Shown here: positions 43,392-52,036 of the stretch, piece after piece
Layout of the letters: each line of letters begins with the position of its first letter
Position numbering within the stretch: position 1 is the first letter of the stretch
Assembly: GCA_002451795.1 (NCBI GenBank)
Contig: DKDJ01000008.1
Coordinates: 1-64,000 of the forward strand
Origin: Bacteroidales bacterium UBA6851
GTDB taxonomy: Bacteria > Bacteroidota > Bacteroidia > Bacteroidales > UBA932
DNA: 64,000 nt
Direction of reading: 5' to 3'
Translations under genes and position numbers: made by a program
Notes under the pieces: generated by a model
Told to the model about the DNA's origin: nothing
The model's database searches: none
The model's input: only the letters and a program-made list of their open reading frames with translations

Positions 43392-44552
43392 TTAGGCATG
43401 CTGCTCAGAGCCAGTAGCAGCCATAAGTCTGCGGATAGGCTTGAAGTCAGAAAAAAAGTTGGTTGCTATAACCCTAATCACGGTATAGCAAGGAATGGCA
43501 ACGAGCATTCCGACAATGCCGCCTACGTGTCCCGCCATCAACAACACTATAAAAATCTCCAATGGGCTGGACTTAATGCTCGCCGAATAGATGAGCGGCT
43601 GGAATAGGAAATTATCCACCATTTGAGTACAAATAAATACAGCCAGCAGAGTAATAAGCACAATGGCGAAATCTGGATAGACACCTACTGCAGCAGCACC
43701 GCTATACTTAAGAACAATTCCAAGAACCGTCCCAAGCGCCGCACCAATCCATGGGCCCACATAAGGAATCACATTCAGAAGGCCCGTCATAAAAGCTATT
43801 CCGATAGCAGGATACAGACCGACCCGTGCTATTAGCCACAGCCCAAGGAAATTTAGGAGTGCCACACCCATAACTTCAGCCAGCAGCCCCACAAAATAGC
43901 GGCACAGCAGATGCTCTATATCTCCAATGACCCTCATAGCCCTATCTTCAACCCTATCAGGAACCAACGCACCTATTATCCTCCGGAAAAGAGTCTCATC
44001 CTTTACAAAGAAAAAGCCTATGAACATGACACTGAACAGGGCTATTCCAAAAGAGCCCAACGCAGAAGCCACAGAGCCGACAACAGAAGTCACAGAACTC
44101 AAGTCAAAAGCCTTCCCTATCCATCCGAACAAAACATCCTGAATCCGGAAATCTGTCCCCAGAGCTGGGACCATGCCCACAAGCCAGGCATTGAACCGAC
44201 CTATCCATTCAGTAAACTCGGAACCCCTAAAGGAACCTGACTGCAGATTACTTGAGACACTAGAGATAATTCCAGAGACCACAGGAACAACCTGCGTTAC
44301 AACACCAAGGAAGACGACCATTATAAGCAGAAGCGAAATGATGGACAGAAGCCAATCAGGAGCGCCTTTACCCTTAATTTTAAGCCGTCTCAATACAGCC
44401 ATAATCGGCCGCCCCAAAAGGGAGACGACCGATGCTAAAACAATGTAGACTAGCACACTTCTGAAAAACCAGCACAGGAAGAGCACTGCCGCTGCAGCTG
44501 CTGCCCATATTATGTACCGTGCAAGCCTATCCGTACTTCTTTCTTCGTTCAT
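43392..44552 (-). CDS. AI-2E family membrane transporter
   Basis: A 386-residue integral membrane protein with about eight hydrophobic segments and the family features GLLNVIPYVGPWIGAALGT and LLMAGHVGGIVGMLVAIP. Members have been linked to autoinducer-2 export or sodium/proton exchange, but roles differ, so the substrate is open. The start is the ATG at 44552; the longer frame begins at a TTG inside the -7 box at 44559-44566. It is the last gene after the sigma-factor run, with its own promoter box. Confidence 0.8.
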   Translation of the reverse strand: MNEERSTDRLARYIIWAAAAAAVLFLCWFFRSVLVYIVLASVVSLLGRPIMAVLRRLKIKGKGAPDWLLSIISLLLIMVVFLGVVTQVVPVVSGIISSVSSNLQSGSFRGSEFTEWIGRFNAWLVGMVPALGTDFRIQDVLFGWIGKAFDLSSVTSVVGSVASALGSFGIALFSVMFIGFFFVKDETLFRRIIGALVPDRVEDRAMRVIGDIEHLLCRYFVGLLAEVMGVALLNFLGLWLIARVGLYPAIGIAFMTGLLNVIPYVGPWIGAALGTVLGIVLKYSGAAAVGVYPDFAIVLITLLAVFICTQMVDNFLFQPLIYSASIKSSPLEIFIVLLMAGHVGGIVGMLVAIPCYTVIRVIATNFFSDFKPIRRLMAATGSEQHA

Positions 44553-44558
44553 CAACTG

Positions 44559-44566
44559 CAAAAATA
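44559..44566 (-). promoter_or_regulatory. -7 box upstream of the AI-2E gene
   Basis: The minus strand reads TATTTTTG, ending 6 bases before the ATG at 44552, so the transcript would have almost no leader. Confidence 0.4.
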
Positions 44567-44575
44567 GTAAGAATC

Positions 44576-45061
44576 CTAGTTATTGACAGCAGCAGAAAGC
44601 AACTTTTCAAGATCTTTTTTTGCTATTTTACCATTTATGGATATGAACGTGCACTCTTCTGGCTCTGAAGCAATCATCACAAAATTTGAAACCGTATCAG
44701 CATCTGAAATTGTATAGATGCGCACTGCTTCCCCTCCATCTTTAGCCTCGATGAGAAGTTCATACTTACTAGACTTGACTAATTTCTCAGCATCTGCAAG
44801 AATCGAGGCATTGATTTCAGAATTCTCGCTGTCAATAAGATACATGCCATCCATCTGCCGAACGAAAGGAGTGATATTGACCTCCCCTTCAGGCATATCA
44901 ATATCAGGAAGATTTCCGATTAGTTTAAACATCGAAGGAGAGACATAGACAGCGCTGACGTTTGCTTTGTCAGAATACTTGTTGTAAATGGACTTGGCGT
45001 CCTGTGCGAATGATGCTATACTAAGGGCCATCGCTGCTACTACCATAATAATCTTTTTCAT
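44576..45061 (-). CDS. DUF4252 protein (second copy)
   Basis: A 161-residue exported protein with a signal peptide (about 1-19, ending SFAQ). The body matches the DUF4252 pattern common in Bacteroidota, for example YLIDSENSEINASILADA and a C-terminal ISINGKIAKKDLEKLL. The function is unknown. It is the distal DUF4252 of the operon DUF4252, sigma, putative anti-sigma, DUF4252, lying 7 bases after the anti-sigma candidate. It is diverged from the first copy (45951-46475), so the two may do different jobs. Confidence 0.75.
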   Translation of the reverse strand: MKKIIMVVAAMALSIASFAQDAKSIYNKYSDKANVSAVYVSPSMFKLIGNLPDIDMPEGEVNITPFVRQMDGMYLIDSENSEINASILADAEKLVKSSKYELLIEAKDGGEAVRIYTISDADTVSNFVMIASEPEECTFISINGKIAKKDLEKLLSAAVNN

Positions 45062-45068
45062 ACCAATA

Positions 45069-45467
45069 TCAATTATAAAATTTATCCAACACTTCGGATG
45101 CTTTGTTCAATTGTGAAAGAGACGCATCCGCTATACTCTTTCCCTTATTCACCTTTTCTGAGATAGCACCAAATGCACGTTCTATTTCCGCGTAAGCTTC
45201 TCTCGGATCATCAAAGGTATCCTTCGGAACCGCATTGATATTCTCATAGCGTATTCCCACGAAAAGCGCTGCTGCTACCGCTGCTACCGCCGGAATCCAG
45301 ACAAATTTCCTGACACCGGTCTGACCATGCTTTCGGGCCAATCTCTCAGCGCACATCACATCTTCAATCCTACCCGTCAACTCTGACGGAGCCTGCACCT
45401 CAGACTGATCTGCAATTCTTTCGAGTTCATCGGCCCCGAGCTTCTCAATATCTTCTATACGTTTCAT
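45069..45467 (-). CDS. Putative anti-sigma factor, single-TM protein
   Basis: A 132-residue protein with a cytoplasmic N-terminus (about 1-50), one membrane segment (about 52-70, VWIPAVAAVAAALFVGI) and a short extracytoplasmic helix. It sits 4 bases after the sigma-factor gene, the usual place for an anti-sigma factor. The N-terminal domain does not obviously match the ZAS fold, so the role is inferred from position and topology. Confidence 0.55.
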   Translation of the reverse strand: MKRIEDIEKLGADELERIADQSEVQAPSELTGRIEDVMCAERLARKHGQTGVRKFVWIPAVAAVAAALFVGIRYENINAVPKDTFDDPREAYAEIERAFGAISEKVNKGKSIADASLSQLNKASEVLDKFYN

Positions 45468-45471
45468 ACTC

Positions 45472-45954
45472 TTATTCTAGTGATTTCTTCAATTTTCTTC
45501 TCGCATTGCTCAGCAGGACCCTCAAACTGAGGTACCCTATTCCCGTACGGCTCTGTATCTCCGCGTAGCTCAAGTCATCCAGTACCCTAAGTTTCAGAAC
45601 CATGCGTTCCCTTTCGGGAAGACAAGAAAGATGCTTTCGAATTTCCTCTATCCGCTGCCTGTCGCTTATTCTTTCGTCAGAAGGAGACTCATCCGAGGCT
45701 ACTTCAGGAAGTTCGCCTGCTACCTTTCCTGCCGTTCTCCTCACCATATCCAGACAAATATTCCTAATCAGAGTAACACAATATGCTTTGGGTGATCGGA
45801 CATTTTCCAACGCATCAGCAGAACTCCATAGCTTCAGATACAAATCCTGCACAGCATCCATCGCATCATCTTCAGACTCAAGGATGTAGAAAGCCACGCG
45901 ATAAAGAGAATCTTTCAACGGAAGAAACCTACTTTCAAACTCCTCCGCACTCAT
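45472..45954 (-). CDS. ECF RNA polymerase sigma factor
   Basis: A 160-residue sigma-70 family ECF factor. Region 2 is visible in AFYILESEDDAMDAVQDLYL and CVTLIRNICLDMVRR, and region 4 in LSCLPERERMVLKLRVLDD and LSYAEIQSRTGIGYLSLRVL. The start overlaps the stop of the upstream DUF4252 gene by 4 bases (ATGA). It is followed by a putative anti-sigma factor and a second DUF4252 gene, so it probably responds to envelope state. The target promoters are unknown. Confidence 0.85.
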   Translation of the reverse strand: MSAEEFESRFLPLKDSLYRVAFYILESEDDAMDAVQDLYLKLWSSADALENVRSPKAYCVTLIRNICLDMVRRTAGKVAGELPEVASDESPSDERISDRQRIEEIRKHLSCLPERERMVLKLRVLDDLSYAEIQSRTGIGYLSLRVLLSNARRKLKKSLE

Positions 45955-46475
45955 TTTGCAGTCTCCACAAGTTCTCCTACCAGACTCATATCAATCCGGC
46001 CGAACAGACACACCAGCGTACCTTCATCAGGCATGGAGATTACCACATCCTCCACCATATTCCCTCCGTTGGACACATACCCGTAGACCAAAACCGTCTC
46101 GCCCTCATCCTTTGCCGACATCAGAAGTTCCACCCCATCCATTATCCTGGACAACTTACGGTTAAACGACCTGCGCACTTCCGGACTACAATCTTCATAA
46201 TCAGCCACCGTCAATCCGGTCACAGACTTCATCACCTTAAGGGCAGCAGCAACAGACTCATCATCTCCAGCATCCACACTAGCGGCCTTACGGAAAAGAG
46301 ACAAGGCCATCTTACCAAAATTCATCCCCTCAAACTCGCCTCTGGACTTGTACTCATTCACAAGGGCCTTCAACTGCCGCCGGGGGACTTTTTTCCCTTG
46401 TGCACACGCACTGACTTCCAGCATCATCACTGATGTCAATGCAACCAATAAAAACATCAAAAATCTTTTACACAT
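45951..46475 (-). CDS. DUF4252 protein (first copy)
   Basis: A 174-residue exported protein with a signal peptide (about 1-24, ending SACAQ). The C-terminal part includes VVISMPDEGTLVCLFGRIDM, typical of DUF4252. It is the first gene of the sigma operon and overlaps the sigma gene by 4 bases. The family is frequent next to ECF sigma factors in Bacteroidota but has no known biochemical role. A weak inverted repeat (46488-46498 with 46522-46530) lies just upstream in the leader. Confidence 0.75.
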   Translation of the reverse strand: MCKRFLMFLLVALTSVMMLEVSACAQGKKVPRRQLKALVNEYKSRGEFEGMNFGKMALSLFRKAASVDAGDDESVAAALKVMKSVTGLTVADYEDCSPEVRRSFNRKLSRIMDGVELLMSAKDEGETVLVYGYVSNGGNMVEDVVISMPDEGTLVCLFGRIDMSLVGELVETAK

Positions 46476-46618
46476 ACTCTTTTCATTCCTGCGAGAAATG
46501 CCTCGATATATGGCTTGTGCGTTTCGCAGGACAACATCTTCCGCACAGCCTATTCAGACGCGCCATATTATAGACGAAAAGACCGGCACAATGTTAAGGA
46601 AAAAAGAAATTAATTTTT

Positions 46619-46626
46619 TAATTTTG
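46619..46626 (+). promoter_or_regulatory. -7 box upstream of pncB
   Basis: TAATTTTG matches TAnnTTTG and ends 15 bases before the pncB ATG at 46642, supporting that start over the much longer upstream-open frame. Confidence 0.45.
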
Positions 46627-46641
46627 CAGAAAATCATATTT

Positions 46642-47835
46642 ATGAAACCGATAATCAAGCATTTTACAGATAACGACCTCTATACATTCACTTGCCAGTA
46701 TTATATACTTGAGACCTACCCAAGGGCGGAAGTAGAATACACTTTCTACGACCGCAACGGGCAGATATACCCTAAAGGATTTGACAAGCTGCTTCGCGAG
46801 CAGATAAATTACATGAAGGACGTCATCATCACAGATGAAGAAGTCGAGTACATGACAAATCACTGCATTTATCTGCCGTTATGGTACTTCACTTTTCTGA
46901 AAGGCTTTAGGTTCAATCCGGATGAAGTCAGCATTCGGCAGGACGAGCAGGGACATCTTGAAATAAGTGTACAAGGCAAATGGTTCTCGACCATCATGTG
47001 GGAAATGCCTATCTTGAGCTGCATTTCAGAACTTATGCACACGCTCCGCGGTGATCTTGAACGATATGACGCTGAGCTCGAATACCGCAGGGCCATCCAA
47101 AAGTCAGAGGCCATATTCGGTGGAGGACTTACACTTGGTGATATGGGCACAAGACGCAGACTCAGTTTCACCCATCATGAAGCCGTTGTCAAGGCAATGA
47201 GCGAAGTCTACGCATCTCGCGAATGGCCCGGCAAATTCACGGGAAGTTCAAACGTCTGGCTTGCCATGAAGTATCACATATCGCCGCTGGGCACTATGTC
47301 ACATCAGCTCATAAGTTTCGAGGAGAATGTCAGCGGAGTATTCGAGTGCAACTTCAATGTCATGAAGAAGTTCAGCGATGTCTATGATGGGGACAATGGC
47401 ATCTACCTTTACGACTGCTTCGGAGACAAAGTATTCTTCAGCAACCTTAGCAAGAGAATGGCGATGATGTACAAGGGACTACGGGTAGACTCCGGAAGCG
47501 AGGAGGAGCAGACGGAGAAGATAATAGAAAAATACAAGCAGCTCGGCATCGACCCATCCACCAAACAAGTATGCTATAGCAACGGGCTTAACATTGACAG
47601 GGCGCTTGAAATCCACCGCTATGTAGATGGACGAGTTCAAGACTCATACGGTATGGGAACATTTCTCACCTGCGACGTCACAGGCTGCGAGCCCATGAAT
47701 ATCGTACTCAAACTCACCAAATGCCGCATCACTGAAAAGCGTGAATGGCACGACTGCGTAAAGCTCTCATGCGACCTGAGCAAGACTCTCGGACGCAAGG
47801 AAAAGTGCGATTATCTCAAAAGCCTGCTCAAATAA
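46642..47835 (+). CDS. pncB: Nicotinate phosphoribosyltransferase
   Basis: A 397-residue enzyme of NAD salvage that makes nicotinate mononucleotide from nicotinate and PRPP with ATP hydrolysis. Features include TDNDLYTFTCQYYI at the N-terminus, FSTIMWEMPILSCISEL, GTRRRLSFTHHEAV, and the autophosphorylated histidine in SPLGTMSHQLISF. The length fits PncB. The ORF is open upstream, but the family N-terminus MKPIIKHF begins at 46642, after a -7 box. The gene is divergent from the DUF4252/sigma operon and convergent with the next gene. Confidence 0.9.
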   Translation: MKPIIKHFTDNDLYTFTCQYYILETYPRAEVEYTFYDRNGQIYPKGFDKLLREQINYMKDVIITDEEVEYMTNHCIYLPLWYFTFLKGFRFNPDEVSIRQDEQGHLEISVQGKWFSTIMWEMPILSCISELMHTLRGDLERYDAELEYRRAIQKSEAIFGGGLTLGDMGTRRRLSFTHHEAVVKAMSEVYASREWPGKFTGSSNVWLAMKYHISPLGTMSHQLISFEENVSGVFECNFNVMKKFSDVYDGDNGIYLYDCFGDKVFFSNLSKRMAMMYKGLRVDSGSEEEQTEKIIEKYKQLGIDPSTKQVCYSNGLNIDRALEIHRYVDGRVQDSYGMGTFLTCDVTGCEPMNIVLKLTKCRITEKREWHDCVKLSCDLSKTLGRKEKCDYLKSLLK

Positions 47836-47849
47836 TATCAGAAGAGACA

Positions 47850-48488
47850 TTATTTCCCGAACCATCTAGTCCAGGACACATACAATGTAAGTGGATGTAC
47901 AGGAGATGAAACGCCACTCTCAATGTTTAGAACATCTGTCTTGCCATAGTCTTTTACTCCTATGGCAAGACTGCTTCTGCTTAATTCAAGGCCAAGAGAT
48001 ACGCTATAGCCTGCACAGAAGCCTCCTTTATAATGACAGGTTTCTAGTTCATACCCTGTACTCGCGTTGCCGGAACGAAAAGTGGTGGTACAGGTATTCA
48101 CATAACTTCCCAACAACCTAAGCTCCGTAAAAAACGGAACCTCCCGAAAGGTGTCATAGAATTTAAAGCGCGGGCCAAGCCCGATAGAAGCCATATAAGT
48201 TCCGCCCCCGCGATGATGAAGATGCTCGGTATACCTATATTTCTCGTCTCTAGTCATGGAATAGTTGAACTCAACTCCACCGACAGCAGCTACAATACTG
48301 CCAAGATCATACCTATAATGTACGCCAGCGCACACACCGATGCCAGCCCCAGTCCCGTCTGTCGTCTGAGTATCACTAAAACTTCCTTGAGGAAAGCCTA
48401 ATTCCACGGATACGCCCACTTGCCCCCAGGACTGCTGTGCAAACAAAAAAGCGGCTGACAGCAAAGCCACAATTCGAGAAAACTTCAT
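47850..48488 (-). CDS. Small outer-membrane beta-barrel protein
   Basis: A 212-residue exported protein with a signal peptide (about 1-22, ending SWGQ). The body is of alternating beta-strand character with Gly/Tyr-rich segments such as YMASIGLGPRFKFYDTF and a C-terminal strand VYVSWTRWFGK-like ending (LYVSWTRWFGK), as expected for an eight-stranded OmpA/OmpW-type porin-like barrel. Specific function is unknown. A -7 box lies 26-33 bases upstream, divergent from the sialate esterase gene. Confidence 0.65.
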   Translation of the reverse strand: MKFSRIVALLSAAFLFAQQSWGQVGVSVELGFPQGSFSDTQTTDGTGAGIGVCAGVHYRYDLGSIVAAVGGVEFNYSMTRDEKYRYTEHLHHRGGGTYMASIGLGPRFKFYDTFREVPFFTELRLLGSYVNTCTTTFRSGNASTGYELETCHYKGGFCAGYSVSLGLELSRSSLAIGVKDYGKTDVLNIESGVSSPVHPLTLYVSWTRWFGK

Positions 48489-48513
48489 ACTACCGAATGT
48501 ACTGTAAAACTCT

Positions 48514-48521
48514 CAAAGATA
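48514..48521 (-). promoter_or_regulatory. -7 box upstream of the outer-membrane protein
   Basis: The minus strand reads TATCTTTG, a full TAnnTTTG match, 26 bases before the ATG at 48488. Confidence 0.4.
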
Positions 48522-48534
48522 CGATTATTTTTTA

Positions 48535-48542
48535 TATTTTTG
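48535..48542 (+). promoter_or_regulatory. -7 box almost on the sialate esterase start
   Basis: TATTTTTG matches TAnnTTTG and ends 4 bases before the ATG at 48547. The expected start site falls on or beside the ATG, so this mRNA may be leaderless. Confidence 0.4.
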
Positions 48543-48546
48543 TCCC

Positions 48547-50463
48547 ATGAAAAAGACCACATTGATTCTTTGCCTTGTTCTCCCGATGCTTTTCGTGGGG
48601 AACCTTTCAGCGAAGGTCCGACTGCCGCAGATCATTTCTGACTGTATGGTACTGCAGCGCGACCGTGAGCTGAAGATATGGGGATGGGCAAACCCAGGAG
48701 AAAAAGTAACTGTAAGATTCGACGGGCAGCACTTCTTTACCGAAGGCTCATCTGATGGCAGATGGGAAGTCACTTTACCCAAGCACGCCGCAGGAGGACC
48801 TTACCTTCTTGAAATAAATGAAATCATACTTCGAGATATTCTCGTGGGCGATGTTTGGCTATGTTCTGGACAGTCCAATCAGGAGACCCCTATAGAAAGA
48901 CTTTTGATCAAGTATCCAGAAATCAATTTCTCCAACAATCACAATATCCGCATGTACAAGACTCCTACCCAAAATACTCCGGGAGAAGTCAAAGATGATA
49001 TTCCAGCAGGAGAGCGCTGGCATTCAGCCGTTGCTTCAGACGTGATGAACTGGAAGGCTCTCGCCTATTGGTACGCAGTTCTCGCATACGAGCACACTGG
49101 TATTCCGCAGGGAGTGATTGTCTCAAGTCTTGGAGGATCAGCCATTGAAAGCTGGATTCCGGAAGAGAGGCTACTCACTTTTGAGACACAAGCCAAGCTA
49201 AAAGCAGCAGCCGAGAAAGCAGCCGCGGAAATGGCCGATGCAGGGGGAGGAAAATGGCAGAGCGAAACATGGGACGATAGCAATTGGAATACTATCAACA
49301 ATCCTACTTACCTCACCGATGCCGGGATACAGCCAGGAATAGTAATATGGTACCGCAAGACCATTGATGTTCCTGAGTCCATGGCTGGAAGGCATGCAAA
49401 GATATACATGGGACGGCTTGTTGATGGGGATGAAGTCTATGTCAACGGTACATTAGTCGGCAGCACCGGCTATTTCGGGCCTCCAAGAAAATATGATATT
49501 CCGGCAGGTGTACTTCATAAAGGCAGGAATGTGGTGGCCGTAAGGTTAACAGCCAATGCCGAAGACGCAGGATTCGTACCAGACAAACCATACAAAATTG
49601 AAGGCGACGAGGCCACAATTGACCTTACTGGCGAGTGGAAATACAAGATCGGGAAGAAGCGGACTGCATCAGGATTCCCTGGATTCGGACGAGGGCCACA
49701 GTTCTCTGGCGCCGGCTTGTATAACGGCATGATTGCCCCACTGACAAACTACGTCTTCTCTGGTATGATATGGTACCAGGGAGAGAGCAATGCGGATCAC
49801 GCAGATATTTATGACAAACAGCTTGAAGCTCTGATTGAAAGCTGGAGAGATGCATTCCATGATACGAATATGCCAGTAATGATATGCCAGCTTCCGAACT
49901 ACATGAAGAAATACGACCATCCTGTGGATGAAGATTGGGCAAGGATGAGGGAAGCACAGCTGAAAGCCTATATGAATACTCCGTACACTTACCTCGCCAC
50001 AAGTTATCATACTGGAGAATGGAATGACATTCACCCCCTCAACAAGAAAGATCTGGCTGCAACCATATTGTTGGGCGCGCGCAAGCTCTGCTACGGAGAG
50101 AAGATTGATGCCATGGGGCCAGTATATCGCGAGATGAAGATCGACGGATCGCGTATTATTCTGTACTTCGACGAAGCTCGCGGAGGGCTTAAAACCAGCG
50201 ATGGCTGCAAACTCAGGCACTTTGCCATCGCAGGAGAAGATGGGAAATTCGTATGGGCAGATGCCGTCATCAAAGGCTCGACAGTAATAGTCTCCAGTCC
50301 GGAGGTAAAACATCCTACAGCCGTACGCTATGGATGGGCCAACAATCCGGAAGACGCCAATCTCTGCAATAAGGCAGGCATTCTCGCTTCCCCATTCAGA
50401 ACTGACAATTATCCAAAATCAAATGAATCGAATATTATTACTGATTTCGGGACTGGCGCTTAG
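48547..50463 (+). CDS. Sialate O-acetylesterase
   Basis: A 638-residue exported enzyme with a signal peptide (about 1-22). The SGNH/SIAE catalytic domain has the nucleophile in LCSGQSNQETP, the block WYQGESNADH, and the DxxH motif in WNDIHPLNKKDL. A beta-sandwich insertion (about residues 220-370) sits in the middle, as in SIAE. The family removes acetyl groups from sialic acid or other sugars, exposing glycans for degradation. The 3' end overlaps the serine hydrolase start by 41 bases, so the two are cotranscribed. Confidence 0.85.
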   Translation: MKKTTLILCLVLPMLFVGNLSAKVRLPQIISDCMVLQRDRELKIWGWANPGEKVTVRFDGQHFFTEGSSDGRWEVTLPKHAAGGPYLLEINEIILRDILVGDVWLCSGQSNQETPIERLLIKYPEINFSNNHNIRMYKTPTQNTPGEVKDDIPAGERWHSAVASDVMNWKALAYWYAVLAYEHTGIPQGVIVSSLGGSAIESWIPEERLLTFETQAKLKAAAEKAAAEMADAGGGKWQSETWDDSNWNTINNPTYLTDAGIQPGIVIWYRKTIDVPESMAGRHAKIYMGRLVDGDEVYVNGTLVGSTGYFGPPRKYDIPAGVLHKGRNVVAVRLTANAEDAGFVPDKPYKIEGDEATIDLTGEWKYKIGKKRTASGFPGFGRGPQFSGAGLYNGMIAPLTNYVFSGMIWYQGESNADHADIYDKQLEALIESWRDAFHDTNMPVMICQLPNYMKKYDHPVDEDWARMREAQLKAYMNTPYTYLATSYHTGEWNDIHPLNKKDLAATILLGARKLCYGEKIDAMGPVYREMKIDGSRIILYFDEARGGLKTSDGCKLRHFAIAGEDGKFVWADAVIKGSTVIVSSPEVKHPTAVRYGWANNPEDANLCNKAGILASPFRTDNYPKSNESNIITDFGTGA

Positions 50464-51937
50464 CATTAGCGCCAATGCCCAGACCTGCTGGAACGATGGA
50501 CTCCAGCGAAGCACACCGGAGGAACAAGGAGTCAAGAGCGAGGCTATCGCAAACGTATTCAAGGCGCTTGACGAAGGTGGTTACAATGTGCACTCCCTGA
50601 TGATTCTTCGCCACGGGAAGGTTATTGCCGAGCATTGGTGGTATCCTTATGCACCGGAGTACCAGCACGCCATGTATTCAGCAACCAAAACTTTCACTGC
50701 AGTAGCAGTGGGCATGGCAGTAGATGAAGGGCTGCTCCAAATCAGCGACAAGGTAATGGATTTCTTCCCGGATCTGCTTCCGGAGAAGCTTCCAGAAGGA
50801 CTGGAGGAACTTACTGTCGAGCATCTGCTCACCATGTCATGCGGACACGCGAGCACTTCCTATCCGGGCTCAGGAGAAAGTCAGGTAAGATCATTTCTCG
50901 CCACCCCTTTCGCCCATAAGCCTGGCACTTCATTCGCTTATGATATTACTTGCTCCCACATGCTTTCACATATTATGTTCAGAGTCACCAGCATGGACCT
51001 GCTCGACTATCTTCAGCCACGGTTCTTCGACAAACTCGGCATAAAGGATGTCATCTGGGAAATGGATCTTGACGGACGCAACATGGGCAACGGAGGTTCC
51101 CATATGAGGACATCCGACCTCGCGAAACTCGGCCTTTTCCTCAACGCAGGGGGCAAGTGGAATGGAGAGCAGTTGGTAAGCGCAGAGTGGGTAAAGGCCA
51201 TGACCACCCCACATATTTTCCAACATCCAGAAAGGAGCGAGGATGAGAACACCAAAGACGATGGAGGACAGGGCTACGGATACCAGACATGGATGGGTAG
51301 GCATGGCTCATACAGAGCCATTGGAGGCTCCAACCAGCTAGCACTTGTCATTCCTGACAGTGACATCGTGATAGCATCCCATGGAGAAATTCGCGATGAG
51401 GCCGGATTCAATAGCATCATGTACACCCTTATCGATGCATGCTCCGACAAGAAGCTCAAGAAAAGTAAGGCTGACCTATCTGCCCAGATTGAAGGATACA
51501 AGCTTGCCAAGCCTCTACCTTCCACGACCTGTATCATCACATCCAAGACACTTAGGTACAAGATGTTCCACAATGAATATGGCATCAGCGACCTTGCCCT
51601 ACGTTTCGATGCAGAAGGCAATTGCATGCTCACCATCGAAGAAGCTGCTGCTATCCACAACATCCCATTCGGAATATTCGACTGGAAAATGGGAATGACC
51701 GATAGGAGGAATCCGTTCCAGGGCATGGTCTACGCCAATACCATGAGTACAACTCCTGCACGCACTGCGGGCATCTGCTCATGGACCAGCACATCGGAAC
51801 TCAAGACTTTCTATCTATCGATGTTCAATGTGGGTACGGTAGAGAATTTCATCTTCAACTTCGACGGGGATTCTATTGCTTTTACCATCAAAGGACGAAC
51901 AAAGGATATTGTGCTCCGTGGCACAAGACAGAAATAG
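50423..51937 (+). CDS. Serine hydrolase of the beta-lactamase/class C family
   Basis: A 504-residue exported protein with a signal peptide (about 1-19, ending NAQ). The SxxK motif reads MYSATKTFTAVAVGMA. The YxN-type position reads FAYDITCSHMLSH, and GRHGSYRAIGG corresponds to the third motif. It most resembles EstB-like or D-aminopeptidase-like serine hydrolases rather than a true beta-lactamase. A smaller C-terminal domain (about 370-504) follows. It starts inside the last 41 bases of the sialate esterase gene, so the two form an operon that ends at the terminator 25 bases downstream. Confidence 0.75.
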   Translation: MNRILLLISGLALSISANAQTCWNDGLQRSTPEEQGVKSEAIANVFKALDEGGYNVHSLMILRHGKVIAEHWWYPYAPEYQHAMYSATKTFTAVAVGMAVDEGLLQISDKVMDFFPDLLPEKLPEGLEELTVEHLLTMSCGHASTSYPGSGESQVRSFLATPFAHKPGTSFAYDITCSHMLSHIMFRVTSMDLLDYLQPRFFDKLGIKDVIWEMDLDGRNMGNGGSHMRTSDLAKLGLFLNAGGKWNGEQLVSAEWVKAMTTPHIFQHPERSEDENTKDDGGQGYGYQTWMGRHGSYRAIGGSNQLALVIPDSDIVIASHGEIRDEAGFNSIMYTLIDACSDKKLKKSKADLSAQIEGYKLAKPLPSTTCIITSKTLRYKMFHNEYGISDLALRFDAEGNCMLTIEEAAAIHNIPFGIFDWKMGMTDRRNPFQGMVYANTMSTTPARTAGICSWTSTSELKTFYLSMFNVGTVENFIFNFDGDSIAFTIKGRTKDIVLRGTRQK

Positions 51938-51962
51938 GATAATAGTTCCATACTGACATATT

Positions 51963-51992
51963 GACAGTGCCCACTTTTGAGGCACTGTCTTT
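51963..51992 (+). terminator. Terminator after the serine hydrolase
   Basis: Inverted repeat GACAGTGCC at 51963-51971 and GGCACTGTC at 51981-51989 with a 9-base loop, then TTTG. It ends the esterase/hydrolase operon. Confidence 0.6.
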
Positions 51993-52036
51993 GTATTATG
52001 CTGATTATACACTAATTAACCACTAACACAAAGAGT

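Noticed and set aside
46488..46530. Inverted repeat in the leader of the DUF4252/sigma operon
   Set aside because: The match is imperfect (left arm has two extra bases), there is no T-run, and it lies between two promoters; not enough for a regulatory claim.
46348..46641. N-terminal extension of the pncB frame
   Set aside because: The extension overlaps the divergent DUF4252 gene and the -7 box; the family N-terminus starts at 46642.
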